From the NCBI GenBank assembly GCA_029553585.1, contig JAKPKS010000067.1, positions 1-41,905 on the forward strand: a stretch of 41,905 nt of DNA. Direction: 5' to 3'. Below are positions 1-8,515 of the stretch, in pieces. The notes under the pieces were generated by a model. That model ran no database searches and was not told the origin of the DNA. It saw nothing but the letters and a program-made list of their open reading frames with translations. How positions within the stretch are numbered: the first letter of the stretch is position 1; each line of letters starts with the position of its first letter. The DNA comes from Candidatus Atribacteria bacterium (lineage in GTDB: Bacteria; Atribacterota; Phoenicimicrobiia; Phoenicimicrobiales; Stramentimicrobiaceae). The translations under genes and the position numbers were made by a program.

Positions 1-38
1 TTTGAATATATTATTCACTATTTAAAGATAATAAGAGA

Positions 39-69
39 AAAGCCCCAAAGCTGAATGCTAAGGGGCTTT
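39..69 (-). terminator. Rho-independent terminator after tRNA-Asn
   Basis: An 8-bp perfect stem (39-46 pairs with 62-69, AAAGCCCC/GGGGCTTT) closes a 15-nt loop just downstream of the tRNA-Asn 3' end. On the minus strand it is followed by a pyrimidine-rich run (CTTTTCTC type) rather than a pure T-tract. It most likely ends the single-gene tRNA transcript. Confidence 0.7.
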
Positions 70-75
70 ATAGTC

Positions 76-150
76 TGGCTCCTCGGGTAGGATTCGAACC
101 TACAACCCTCCGGTTAACAGCCGGATGCTCCACCGTTGAGCTACCGAGGA
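76..150 (-). tRNA. tRNA-Asn (GUU)
   Basis: The minus strand folds into a full cloverleaf. The 7-bp acceptor stem is TCCTCGG/CCGAGGA with discriminator G and an encoded CCA (76-78). The T-arm contains GTTCGAATC. The anticodon stem CCGGC encloses the loop TGTTAAC, giving anticodon GTT, which reads Asn codons. It has its own promoter upstream and a hairpin terminator downstream, so it is probably transcribed alone rather than with rpoD. Confidence 0.97.
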
Positions 151-164
151 ATAATGCAAAATTT

Positions 165-193
165 ATTATAATCAATAAATTTACAAAGGTCAA
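165..193 (-). promoter_or_regulatory. Sigma-A promoter of tRNA-Asn
   Basis: On the minus strand, TTGACC (188-193) and TATAAT (165-170) are separated by exactly 17 bp. This matches the housekeeping consensus at 11 of 12 positions. Transcription would begin about 7 bp further on, a few bases before the mature tRNA 5' end at 150. Confidence 0.85.
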
Positions 194-264
194 TAAGAAT
201 TAAAGAACTTTCCAAAATATTATTAAAATTTTTTATCTGTAAACAGCATTAAAAAATCAAGAAA

Positions 265-1389
265 CTATTCCAGGTAGTCGCGCAATTTTTTACTGCGGCT
301 GGGATGTCTTAATTTGCGCAGCGCTTTGGCTTCAATCTGTCTTATCCTTTCCCTGGTAACACCAAATTCTCTACCTACCTCTTCCAGGGTATGGGGGTGA
401 CCATCAGCAATACCAAACCTCAGTTGTAAAACCCGTTTTTCCCGATAGGTTAATGTTTTTAAGACATCTTCCAGCTGCTCTTTTAACAAGGTATTGGAGG
501 CAATCTTAGGTGGAGCCGGCGAGTCTTCATCTTCAATGAAGTCTCCCAGATGGCTGTCATCTTCTTTGCCAATAGGACTTTCCAGGGAAACCGGTTCCTG
601 GGCAGTCTTAATAATTTCTTTTATTTTTTCCAGAGGTAGTTCCATTTTTTGGGCAATCTCCTCTAAAGTTGGCTCCCTACCCAAATCTTGCAGTAGAAGT
701 CTGGATACACGTACCAATTTATTGATAGTTTCAACCATATGTACCGGCACCCTTATAGTTCTGGCCTGATCAGCAATAGCCCGTGTAATAGCCTGTCTAA
801 TCCACCAGGTGGCATAGGTACTGAACTTGTATCCCCGACGGTAATCAAATTTTTCTACCGCCCGAATTAAACCCATATTCCCTTCCTGGATTAAATCTAA
901 AAAAAGCATACCTCTACCCACATAACGTTTGGCAATGCTAACCACCAATCTCAAATTAGATTGAACTAATACTCTTTTTGCCTGCTCATCCCCAGCCTCC
1001 ATACGTTTGGCTAATTCTATCTCTTCATCTGCAGTCAACAGCCTTATCTGGCCAATTTCTTTCAGGTACATCTTTACTGGGTCGTCAAGTTCGATGCTTC
1101 TGCCAATGCCCAGATCAGAGGCATCTTTCTTTTTAGAAACAGCCAGAGTCCCTTTTTTCTTTGGTTTTTCCTGATCGACTATAAAATCTTCTTCTTTGTC
1201 TTCTATGTCCTCTTCCTCGTCAATAACATCAACGCCATACCTACTCAGGGTATCGTACAGATCTTCTATTTTATTTATATTCAATATTTCGTCATCCAGA
1301 TAGTCTTCTATCTCCTGGAAGGTAACATAGTTTTTTTCTTTTCCCTTTTCAATTAGTTTGTCTATCTCTTTCTCTTGTTCCTTTGCCAT
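265..1389 (-). CDS. rpoD: RNA polymerase primary sigma factor (RpoD/SigA)
   Basis: This is the housekeeping sigma factor that directs RNA polymerase to -35/-10 promoters. The protein of about 374 residues has an acidic N-terminal region 1.1, then region 1.2 ([11 protein letters not shown]), region 2 with the [18 protein letters not shown] core that melts and contacts the -10 element, region 3, and region 4 with a C-terminal helix-turn-helix ([19 protein letters not shown]). The ORF is open upstream to 1413, but the ATG at 1389 is preceded at good spacing by AGGAG, so I start there. It lies 49 bp downstream of dnaG, the widespread dnaG-rpoD arrangement of the macromolecular synthesis operon; no rpsU is present. 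The AT-rich promoters identified elsewhere in the window fit this sigma factor. Identification is very secure. Confidence 0.97.
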   Translation of the reverse strand: MAKEQEKEIDKLIEKGKEKNYVTFQEIEDYLDDEILNINKIEDLYDTLSRYGVDVIDEEEDIEDKEEDFIVDQEKPKKKGTLAVSKKKDASDLGIGRSIELDDPVKMYLKEIGQIRLLTADEEIELAKRMEAGDEQAKRVLVQSNLRLVVSIAKRYVGRGMLFLDLIQEGNMGLIRAVEKFDYRRGYKFSTYATWWIRQAITRAIADQARTIRVPVHMVETINKLVRVSRLLLQDLGREPTLEEIAQKMELPLEKIKEIIKTAQEPVSLESPIGKEDDSHLGDFIEDEDSPAPPKIASNTLLKEQLEDVLKTLTYREKRVLQLRFGIADGHPHTLEEVGREFGVTRERIRQIEAKALRKLRHPSRSKKLRDYLE

Positions 1390-1438
1390 ATAACCAGCTC
1401 CTCTACATGACATTTGATATTTAATTGATAAAAAATTA

Positions 1439-3199
1439 TTAAGCCATATTTTTTATTTTCTGTAAAATATTCTGATATTTCTGCAACATGGCAGGAGTGA
1501 CTTCTTTTTTATTTTTCTCATCTTTTTCTATTTCGCTTTTTATGGTATTCAATTCCAGAGTAAGATTATAAGTTTTAATAGCCCTGATGGAGCGTTCCAA
1601 AGCGGCTGAATCCAATGAAATTAAGTCTTTTAATATAATCTGTGATAAAAGATTAATTATTTGAGGGTTCTCAATAAGGTCCATCACTTTTTGTACAGAT
1701 ATTCTTTCTCCTTTTTTTTTCAGGTTTATAATGACAGAGATAATCTCCTGATGTTCTGGTATTGAAAAATCTTCTACATTCAGTTCTGAGAGAATCTTTT
1801 CCAGCTGGTCTTTTTTTTGCAGCATACTGCCTATTAATATTTTTTCAGCATTAATATGGGTTGATTCTACCAGTGAATCAGTAGAAATGCGGGGTAATTG
1901 CCTGTCCCCTTTTTTATACCGGTTTAAATCCTTAAGGATGCTATCTTCGGTTAATCTTAACCTTTCTGCTAACTTCTTAACTTCATTATTTAATTCAATA
2001 TTACTATCGATAGCGCTTAAATCCTGAAATAACTCTCTTATAATAGATACCTTTCCTTCTGTAGTAGCTGGATTGAATTGCTGTATTAAGATCTTTAATT
2101 TATAGTCTATCAAAGGCAATGCCCTCTCAATCAGGTTTATAAAAAATTGCTTCCCTTTTTTTAAAAGGATATCGGCAGGATCACTATTAGCCGGCAATGA
2201 AATAACCCTTACCTTTATACCAGCTTTTTTTATCAGACTGAGACTCCTTAAGGTAGCACTTTGTCCGGCAGTATCAGCATCAAAGGCAACAATCATTTCA
2301 TCAGCAAATCTTTTCACGAAACTGATCTGCTGGACAGTCAAGGCAGTGCCTAAAGAAGCAACAGCATTGTCCACCCCAAACTGATGAGCCATCAATACAT
2401 CGGTATAGCCCTCCATCACAATGACCTGATTTTGTTTACGAATACTTTTTTTAGCCTGAAAAAAACCATAGAGGTTTTTACTCTTCTGATAGACCAATGT
2501 TTCGGGGGAATTTATATACTTAGGTAATTTATCATCCAATACCCTGCCACCAAAGGCAATTATATTCCCCTGTAAATTGAAAATTGGGAAAATGATTCTA
2601 TTCCGAAAATAATCAATGGTCTTGTTTGTTTTAGTGCTTTTTGAAGCCAAACCTGCTTTAAACAAACCTGCGGGTGTTATTTTTTTGGATAGAAAAACAT
2701 TCACCAGATGTTCAAACCCGGGCAAGGCATATCCCAATTCAAATTTATTTATTATTTCTTTGCTAAAACCCCTCTTTAATAGATAATCTAAAGCCGATTT
2801 TCCCTGTGTTAAAAATAAATTCTTTTGATAATAATCTGCTGCTATTTCATTTAATCTATAGATTAATTCTTTTTCCTGTATATTTTTACTATTTTGTTTT
2901 TCACTGACTGGCAGGGATACCCCTGCTTTCTGGGCTAACATCTTAATGGCTTCCGGAAAATTTAATTTCTCCATTTTCATAATAAAAGTAAAGATATTCC
3001 CTCCCTCTCCACAGCCAAAACAATGAAATATTTGTCTTTCTTCATCCACCATAAAAGAGGGAGTTTTTTCATGATGAAAAGGGCAAAGTCCTTTGAAGTT
3101 CTTTCCGCCTTTTTTGAGAGGGACATATTCAGAGATAACCGCTACAATATCAAGCCTGGTTCTTATCTCATCTAAAATCTCTTCAGAATATCTTGCCAA
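1439..3199 (-). CDS. dnaG: DNA primase DnaG
   Basis: DnaG makes the RNA primers for replication. The 586-residue protein shows the N-terminal CHC2 zinc-binding domain (C39, H42, C60, C63 in the [11 protein letters not shown] ... CFGCGEGGN context). A primase core follows, then the TOPRIM domain with [14 protein letters not shown] and [10 protein letters not shown] supplying the metal-binding acidic residues, and finally a helical C-terminal region that would bind DnaB. Length is normal for the family. The start codon is TTG at 3199, supported by AAGGAG seven bases upstream; there is no better ATG. It is first in the dnaG-rpoD pair. A TATAAT element about 45 bp upstream is a plausible promoter. 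Confidence 0.97.
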   Translation of the reverse strand: MARYSEEILDEIRTRLDIVAVISEYVPLKKGGKNFKGLCPFHHEKTPSFMVDEERQIFHCFGCGEGGNIFTFIMKMEKLNFPEAIKMLAQKAGVSLPVSEKQNSKNIQEKELIYRLNEIAADYYQKNLFLTQGKSALDYLLKRGFSKEIINKFELGYALPGFEHLVNVFLSKKITPAGLFKAGLASKSTKTNKTIDYFRNRIIFPIFNLQGNIIAFGGRVLDDKLPKYINSPETLVYQKSKNLYGFFQAKKSIRKQNQVIVMEGYTDVLMAHQFGVDNAVASLGTALTVQQISFVKRFADEMIVAFDADTAGQSATLRSLSLIKKAGIKVRVISLPANSDPADILLKKGKQFFINLIERALPLIDYKLKILIQQFNPATTEGKVSIIRELFQDLSAIDSNIELNNEVKKLAERLRLTEDSILKDLNRYKKGDRQLPRISTDSLVESTHINAEKILIGSMLQKKDQLEKILSELNVEDFSIPEHQEIISVIINLKKKGERISVQKVMDLIENPQIINLLSQIILKDLISLDSAALERSIRAIKTYNLTLELNTIKSEIEKDEKNKKEVTPAMLQKYQNILQKIKNMA

Positions 3200-3241
3200 A
3201 TATCTACTCCTTAATAATCCTTAATAATTGAAACCCTATTA

Positions 3242-3247
3242 ATTATA
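3242..3247 (-). promoter_or_regulatory. Possible -10 element upstream of dnaG
   Basis: A perfect TATAAT on the minus strand lies 43 bp upstream of the dnaG TTG start, between the preceding terminator and the gene. No convincing -35 hexamer sits 16-18 bp upstream; the sequence there is T-rich. I regard it as a plausible but weak call in AT-rich DNA. Confidence 0.35.
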
Positions 3248-3297
3248 TATTCTACAAATAAAGTAAAAATCCTTCTTTCTTTGTGTTATTTTATAAA

Positions 3298-3343
3298 AAT
3301 CATTCTGTCAGTCTATAAATAATACTTCCTGGCCAGAATGATT
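3298..3343 (-). terminator. Hairpin terminator after the Endonuclease Q gene
   Basis: A 10-bp perfect inverted repeat (3298-3307 with 3334-3343, AATCATTCTG/CAGAATGATT) is followed on the minus strand by TTTTAT. It lies 39 bp beyond the stop codon of the upstream gene and separates the nudix-endoQ pair from dnaG-rpoD. The stem is AT-rich and the loop is long (26 nt), so efficiency may be modest. Confidence 0.6.
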
Positions 3344-3381
3344 ATTATTTAATAATATTTTAGAAGCAGTAAAATATTTTT

Positions 3382-4602
3382 TTATATTTTCCTTAAATTA
3401 TCTTTTTTAACTTTTCCATACTTCCCGCCACCGCCAGATTGTAATATTAATTCACCCTTATGGGCTAATATAATGTCATAGGCAATCTTAGAGCCCACCA
3501 CTTTGCTTAGTGTAGCGAAGTCAGTGTGGTGAAGGACATTCATTTCGGTCCCTAACTGGTTAAACAATGTTTCCTTTGTTTTCTGTCCAATACCGGGGAC
3601 AAATTCCAATGGAATCTGATGATAATAGGGTGGGCGGTGTGACGGTGAACGAGATTCACAGTTACCACTGATTTCTATAATTCTATCCAGTACCCCTTTA
3701 GTAATCCTGTTACTGCCGCATTTTTCACAAAAAAGTACCGGGGGTAAGTCAGCGGCGGTTGCAGTATAGCTACATTCTTCACAATGCGTTCGATGATATT
3801 TTCCCAATTTAGGATCAAGGCCATAGTTAGCAATTACCGCTCTGCCGGATTCTTTTTTTAAAGCCATTAATAATTCCTTAAAGGTTGGCTGTTCCATGCG
3901 AATAATATTATATTCACGACCAATTTTGGGCAGAGAATGTGCATCGGAATTGGTTAAAAATGTAAACCTGTTTAGTTCCGGTAAACAATCGGCAAGATAG
4001 GTGTCAGCACTTAAACCTAATTCAATAGCAGGAATTTTCTGTAAAGTAAGGGGATTAAATATTTCCGCTAAATGAGCAGTACAGCTACCGAAAATACTTT
4101 TATAAGGAGTAAATACGTGAGCAGGTATTGCAATTCCTCCGGAACTGTCAGTTAAATCATGAAATTCCTGAGCAGTAATCCCACTATTTTGTGAACTTAA
4201 ATTTGGATTGGTGACTAACTTGCTAATTTTAATGCTGAATTGACGAATATCGGAAAAATAAGGAAAGTAGGCAATCTGATGTGATAAACCACTATTGTCT
4301 TCTTTTGTTTCTATCTCTGAACCTAAAATAATGGTCACTCTATCCTGATATCGTAAACCACCATCTCTTAATTCACACATTTCACCAGAATTCAGCATTT
4401 TTTCAATATCACGTATTACATAGGGGGAGGCACAATCAACAATTCCAACTATATCTATACCCTTCCTCATCAGACATTCCTGAGCTATATTGGCAAAGGT
4501 CAAATCCCGGGAGGCGGTAACTTTAACTCGCAAATTCTCCTCAGTTCGCCCAATATGTACATGTAGATCTACAAAATACTGCTCTTCCCGATTTTTTGTC
4601 AT
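3382..4602 (-). CDS. Endonuclease Q-like PHP-domain protein (TIGR00375 family)
   Basis: Endonuclease Q nicks DNA 5' of deaminated bases (uracil, hypoxanthine, xanthine). It was characterised in Thermococcales and also occurs in some bacteria. The 406-residue protein has the expected order. A PHP phosphoesterase domain comes first (VDLHVHIGR near the start, then DCASP, GSEIETKEDN, TNSDAHSLPK, which supply His/Asp/Glu metal ligands). A four-cysteine zinc ribbon follows (CEEC ... CEKC, roughly residues 273-296), then a helix-hairpin-helix region (FVPGIGQKTKETLF). The ORF extends to a GTG at 4614, but the ATG at 4602 overlaps the nudix stop as ATGA, so translational coupling favours 4602. The assignment rests on domain order and motif similarity; the exact substrate is inferred from the family. 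Confidence 0.83.
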   Translation of the reverse strand: MTKNREEQYFVDLHVHIGRTEENLRVKVTASRDLTFANIAQECLMRKGIDIVGIVDCASPYVIRDIEKMLNSGEMCELRDGGLRYQDRVTIILGSEIETKEDNSGLSHQIAYFPYFSDIRQFSIKISKLVTNPNLSSQNSGITAQEFHDLTDSSGGIAIPAHVFTPYKSIFGSCTAHLAEIFNPLTLQKIPAIELGLSADTYLADCLPELNRFTFLTNSDAHSLPKIGREYNIIRMEQPTFKELLMALKKESGRAVIANYGLDPKLGKYHRTHCEECSYTATAADLPPVLFCEKCGSNRITKGVLDRIIEISGNCESRSPSHRPPYYHQIPLEFVPGIGQKTKETLFNQLGTEMNVLHHTDFATLSKVVGSKIAYDIILAHKGELILQSGGGGKYGKVKKDNLRKI

Positions 4603-5135
4603 TTCCCCAGCCACCAGAGAATGCCTATCAATGATTTAGCATCCCTGATCTTTCTTTCTTTTATTAAATGGCTCACTTCTTCCCGGCTTACTTCAGTTAT
4701 TTCTATAAATTCATCCTGGTCGGTGTTGCTTTTAGTTTTAACCAAATCCCGGGCATAAAAAAGAGTCAACTTCTCACTGCAAAAACCGGGTGCTGAATAA
4801 AAATCCATTATTATTTCGAGTTTTCTGGCCAGGTAACCGGTTTCTTCTTCTAATTCCCTTCTTGCGCAATCAATTATCTCTTCTTCTGGTTCCAGAGTGC
4901 CTGCCGGGAGTTCCAGTAATATCTCTTCAACGGCTTTACGAAATTGTCTGACTAAAATTATCATTTGTCCTTCTTTTTCCGCCAGCATAACTACTGCACC
5001 AGGGTGTTCAACAATTTCTCTGACTGACTTTTTCCCATCAGGCAGAATCACTTCATCTTTTCTCAAACGAACTATTTTACCTTTATATATTTTTTCAGAA
5101 TTTATGGTCTTTTCCCATAATCTATCCTGATTCAT
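4599..5135 (-). CDS. nudF: Nudix hydrolase, ADP-ribose pyrophosphatase type
   Basis: Proteins of this type hydrolyse ADP-ribose or related nucleoside diphosphate derivatives to AMP and ribose-5-phosphate. A complete Nudix box is visible: a G at GTLEPEEE, then REL-EEETGY, matching GX5EX7REUXEEXGU. The preceding LLELPAGTLE and the upstream VRQFRKAVEE are typical of the ADP-ribose pyrophosphatase branch. I take the ATG at 5135 (178 aa). An in-frame ATG at 5168 exists but has no ribosome binding site, while the sequence before 5135 is purine-rich (AAGGATAGG, somewhat distant). The stop overlaps the start of the Endonuclease Q gene by ATGA. The gene symbol follows the subfamily; substrate is not proven. 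Confidence 0.85.
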   Translation of the reverse strand: MNQDRLWEKTINSEKIYKGKIVRLRKDEVILPDGKKSVREIVEHPGAVVMLAEKEGQMIILVRQFRKAVEEILLELPAGTLEPEEEIIDCARRELEEETGYLARKLEIIMDFYSAPGFCSEKLTLFYARDLVKTKSNTDQDEFIEITEVSREEVSHLIKERKIRDAKSLIGILWWLGK

Positions 5136-5260
5136 AGTATGATTACCTATCCTTCTTTTTTGAATCAATTTTCAAATCAAGTTACTTTAAGCACATCCCT
5201 TTTGCTTTTAAAAATTAAAATATTTTAGTTAAAATCGCTGTAGTTTTGGCTTGACCTTTT

Positions 5261-6265
5261 TTATTTTGCAGGATTAAGCAGATCGCGATAAGCTGGAATA
5301 CCATACATTGACTCAGCATTTTTAACGGCATTAAGGATGGCTTGTACCATTAATTCGGCAGCAAGAATACCAACTACATTAACCTCTGCTTCGACCTCAC
5401 CAGTACCTGAACAAAAAATAGTATCACCATCAAACATGGTATGTACCGGGATAATAGCACGGGCAAAACCATTGTGAGCCATCATAGCCACTTTTGTGGC
5501 ACCAGCCTTAGTTAGTTTGGCATTGGTTGCTATGGCTCCTATAGTTGTATTTTCAGGAAATTGCTCAACTCCATTTTTAGATAGATTAGTGTCTTGCAAA
5601 TAAGAAATGGTATTAACAAATCTTTTTTTATCATCATCTAAAGCTCCGGCAATAATTTCCCCGCTTTGAGGATCAACAACATCTCCAAAGCAATTAACAG
5701 CAACTATTGCTCCTATAACCAATTCGCCTCGTCTAAAACTTGTCGAACCAATACCGCTTTTCATGCAATAAGCCCCACCCCTCACCTTCCCTACCGTTGC
5801 GCCAGTTCCAGCTCCAATGTTTCCCTGACGATCTTCCCGGTAAGAAGCATTCAGGCAGGCATTATAACCCATCTGAGCATCTGGTCTGACACGAAAATCT
5901 GCAACACCTAAATCAAAAAGAACAGCAGCCGGTACAATGGGGACTTTAGTAAGCCCTACATCAAACCCTATTTCACGTTCTTCAAGATATTTCATTACCC
6001 CTGTGACACCATCTAATCCGAAAGCGCTGCCACCGCTTAGATAGATAGAATGTGCTTTTTCAACTAAATTAACCGGGTTAAGGAGAGCTGTTTCTCTGGT
6101 ACCGGGAGCCCCGCCCCTAACCTCAACTCCGGTTACCGCTCCTTTCTCAAAAATCACCACGGTACAGCCAGTGCCACCCTGTAAATCCTGACTGTGTCCC
6201 ACCTTCACGCCTGGAACATCAGTAATATAATCTTTTAAATTTTGGGATTGAAAATATTTTTCCAT
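5261..6265 (-). CDS. P1-family (DmpA/NylC-like) N-terminal-nucleophile aminopeptidase/amidohydrolase
   Basis: P1-family enzymes are self-cleaving Ntn hydrolases: DmpA and BapA act on beta-peptides or D-/L-aminopeptides, NylC on nylon oligomers. The 334-residue protein has the family fold signatures ITDVPGVKVGH at the N terminus, LSGGSAFGLD, and a GAGTGATVGK segment. The predicted autoprocessing site is N239-T240 in ENTTIGAIATNAKLT, where the new N-terminal Thr would be the nucleophile. A good ribosome binding site (AGAGG) precedes the ATG at 6265. It directly follows the ABC-transporter binding-protein gene with a 36-bp gap, suggesting that it works on something the transporter imports, such as a small amide or unusual peptide. 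There is no signal peptide, so it is probably cytoplasmic. Confidence 0.87.
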   Translation of the reverse strand: MEKYFQSQNLKDYITDVPGVKVGHSQDLQGGTGCTVVIFEKGAVTGVEVRGGAPGTRETALLNPVNLVEKAHSIYLSGGSAFGLDGVTGVMKYLEEREIGFDVGLTKVPIVPAAVLFDLGVADFRVRPDAQMGYNACLNASYREDRQGNIGAGTGATVGKVRGGAYCMKSGIGSTSFRRGELVIGAIVAVNCFGDVVDPQSGEIIAGALDDDKKRFVNTISYLQDTNLSKNGVEQFPENTTIGAIATNAKLTKAGATKVAMMAHNGFARAIIPVHTMFDGDTIFCSGTGEVEAEVNVVGILAAELMVQAILNAVKNAESMYGIPAYRDLLNPAK

Positions 6266-6301
6266 ATCTAACCTCTGTTATTCAGAAGATAAATTGTTAT
6301 C

Positions 6302-7480
6302 CTACTTAGACATAGCTTGAAATACTTTTTCACCATTTTCTATTTCAAACAAGAAAGTCCCCTTTCCAGTGGGCACTCCATCAGTCATATCCCAGGTCAG
6401 CTGAATTCCTTTAAATCCCTTTACATTACGGCAATAATCTCTGATTTTTATTCTTTCTTCAGCTAACTTTTTAGGGTCTCCAGTAACTCCAGTATTTTCT
6501 ATAGCTTCCTTTATCATATATACACTGTCGTAATAGTTAGTAGAAAGAGAGGCTGGTTCTATACCGTCATGGTCTTTTTTGTAAGCCTCGCGAAAAGCCT
6601 GCCAACGAGGGTCATCCAGATTCAGGTCAATATAATTATAAATAGAAATCCCTTCTAAGCTTTCTCCCCCAGTGGTATATAACGCAGTATCATCTGCACT
6701 GCTGAAAACCAATATTTTAGCTTTATCCTTCCAGCCCTTTTTTACCAGTTCAATAATGATTTTAGCAGCTTTCTCTGAATTACAAGTCAGCATAATCCCA
6801 TCAGGTTTTTGTGCTAAAGCCTTTAAAACCAGCGGCTCAAACATAACTGCATCAGTAGGTACGTCAACCTGTGATAACATCTTTGCCCCGGCATTTTCTA
6901 TCCCGATGGCATGAGCTTCTGCCATTGGAGGCCAGGCTGCCCAGTTTTCCACAAATTGTACCACTGTCTTCATATCCGGGTGCAATTTTGCCCAGGCTTC
7001 AGTTATGGGAGGAAGTTTTTCTTCAGTTATGGGATACCAGGACAAAGTCCAAGGAAAATATTCCACAGCATATTCATAGCTGGTGGAAGAGACCATACTG
7101 AATAATCCAGCTTTCACCGCTATAGGGACAGCTGCCATGATGCAGGCTTCCGGGACCGGGCCCATTACTACCAGCGCTGAATCGACCAATTTCGCCATTT
7201 CTTCCATAGCCTTATCCTTGCTAACGCCAGTGTCAATAACATCAATTTTAATCGGTTTGCCCCTTACCCCGCCGGCAGCGTTAATTTCTTCAGCTGCACG
7301 GTTTGCACTCCAGGACATATATTCACCAATACTGGCAATTGGGCCGGTTACACTATTTAAGAAAGGTATTTTCCACTCATCTACCATTACATCCTGTCCA
7401 GAAGTACCTATAGTTGCAGCTATTAAAATAACCATCACTAGCAATGAAATACTAAAAATAACTACTGCTTTATTTTTCAT
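6302..7480 (-). CDS. livK: Branched-chain amino acid-type ABC transporter substrate-binding protein
   Basis: This is the periplasmic or extracytoplasmic binding protein of the Liv/HAAT (Peripla_BP_6) class. The first roughly 28 residues form a signal peptide with a hydrophobic core (VVIFSISLLVMVILIAA), but no lipobox Cys is visible. That suggests a soluble periplasmic protein and would fit a diderm. The mature part shows the family opening (IPFLNSVTGPIASIGEYM, AAEEINAAGGVRGKPI) and the type I fold repeats. An AAGAGGA ribosome binding site precedes the ATG. It is encoded last among the transporter genes, after a 151-bp gap, and is followed by the P1 peptidase. The ligand cannot be read from sequence: amino acids are the family default, but amides and aromatic compounds are also transported by this class. 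Confidence 0.87.
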   Translation of the reverse strand: MKNKAVVIFSISLLVMVILIAATIGTSGQDVMVDEWKIPFLNSVTGPIASIGEYMSWSANRAAEEINAAGGVRGKPIKIDVIDTGVSKDKAMEEMAKLVDSALVVMGPVPEACIMAAVPIAVKAGLFSMVSSTSYEYAVEYFPWTLSWYPITEEKLPPITEAWAKLHPDMKTVVQFVENWAAWPPMAEAHAIGIENAGAKMLSQVDVPTDAVMFEPLVLKALAQKPDGIMLTCNSEKAAKIIIELVKKGWKDKAKILVFSSADDTALYTTGGESLEGISIYNYIDLNLDDPRWQAFREAYKKDHDGIEPASLSTNYYDSVYMIKEAIENTGVTGDPKKLAEERIKIRDYCRNVKGFKGIQLTWDMTDGVPTGKGTFLFEIENGEKVFQAMSK

Positions 7481-7515
7481 ACTATTTTCCTCTTATTAAT
7501 ATTGCTTATATAATG

Positions 7516-7526
7516 CGGTTTGACCG
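7516..7526. promoter_or_regulatory. Small dyad (CGGT-N3-ACCG) in the spacer before the binding-protein gene
   Basis: The 151-bp gap between livM and the binding-protein gene holds a 4-bp-arm GC-rich dyad. On the minus strand it is flanked by TTACAA and TATATA at 17-bp spacing, a poor match to a sigma-A promoter. It could be a promoter with an overlapping operator giving extra expression of the binding protein, as is common for such genes. It is short enough to be chance. Confidence 0.22.
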
Positions 7527-7631
7527 TTATTGTAATTATTTTAGATTAAGTCTCAAATCATTCTTCTATTTATTTGCTTAATTCTTCTCTTCATCTATAA
7601 AACTGTTCCATCTCAGGGGAGGTTAACGTTT

Positions 7632-8492
7632 TTAAGAAATCCACTTGCTATTACGGGGCAGTTTAGACTTTAAACTCCATAATAATCTTCTGGTAATAAG
7701 GCCTTCCGGACGTAACAGGATAATAATCACTAAAAGCCCTCCGTAAATAACCTGTCGCCAGGAAGCAATCGAGCTGGGAAATATTAAGGGAATAGCCTGT
7801 AAAAAAAAGGTTGAGATGATAGTTCCCCACATCGTAGTATAGCCACCTACAAACAGGATACACATTAGGTAACCAATCATATTGAAAGTGAAAAATTCAG
7901 GTGATAGGCTTCTCACTAAAAAAGCATCTAAAATGCCGGCTATTCCTGCTATGATACAAGAAATAATCTGAAAAAGCATTCCCAGTTTTTTTATATTAAT
8001 CCCAAGTGTAACAGCTACTTCTCTATCTGTAAAGGCCACTGATGCTGCTCTGCCCAGACAGGAATGGTCAATCTTATAAATAAAGAATCCTATGACCATT
8101 ACTAAAAAATAGCTGATAAAAAGTATGTTTTCTATAGCAGGTATATGAAAAAATCCAATAGTACCTCCTAATATTTTCCAGTTTTCAATTATCGTTTTAA
8201 TAATAAATACCGAGGTTAGTCCTACTATTACTACTGTAAAGCAAGGTGCCTCGCCAATAGCCAGAGAAAAAGTATAGCCTATAATAACATTTAGCAATAT
8301 TCCTGAAAATAGAATTAGTAAAAAAGGACAACCCCAAACTTTAGCTGCATAACCGCTCAAATAGGCGGATATAGCCATGCAGGCTACAATCAGAAAATGC
8401 AGTTGTCCCACTTTATAGGGCAAATAAAGAGCCCACCCCATTAGTATATAAATAGCAGTGAATCCCAAAAAATAATAGATGACTTCTGACAA
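7632..8492 (-). CDS. livM: Branched-chain amino acid-type ABC transporter permease (LivM)
   Basis: This is one of the two membrane permeases of the Liv/HAAT-type importer. The 286-residue protein is almost entirely hydrophobic, with about eight membrane segments. It has the permease loop (SCLGRAASVAFTDREVAVTLGINIKKLGMLFQIIS) that couples to the ATPases and the typical C-terminal LLRPEGLI. It is shorter than E. coli LivM because it lacks the long N-terminal extension, as is usual in many bacteria. The start is TTG at 8492 with GGTGAT six bases upstream. It follows livH by 23 bp, within livG-F-H-M. Confidence 0.88.
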   Translation of the reverse strand: MSEVIYYFLGFTAIYILMGWALYLPYKVGQLHFLIVACMAISAYLSGYAAKVWGCPFLLILFSGILLNVIIGYTFSLAIGEAPCFTVVIVGLTSVFIIKTIIENWKILGGTIGFFHIPAIENILFISYFLVMVIGFFIYKIDHSCLGRAASVAFTDREVAVTLGINIKKLGMLFQIISCIIAGIAGILDAFLVRSLSPEFFTFNMIGYLMCILFVGGYTTMWGTIISTFFLQAIPLIFPSSIASWRQVIYGGLLVIIILLRPEGLITRRLLWSLKSKLPRNSKWIS

Positions 8493-8515
8493 TATTTATC
8501 ACCAAAATTTTAATC

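Noticed and set aside
494-769. Plus-strand ORF of 91 codons opposite rpoD, and similar plus-strand ORFs opposite most genes
   Set aside because: They lie antisense to clearly conserved genes, have biased low-complexity translations and no ribosome binding sites. None has a recognisable domain.
7663-7863. 66-codon ORF in another frame inside livM
   Set aside because: It is fully contained in livM, which shows the expected permease motifs throughout; this is a frame shadow and not a frameshifted part of the permease.
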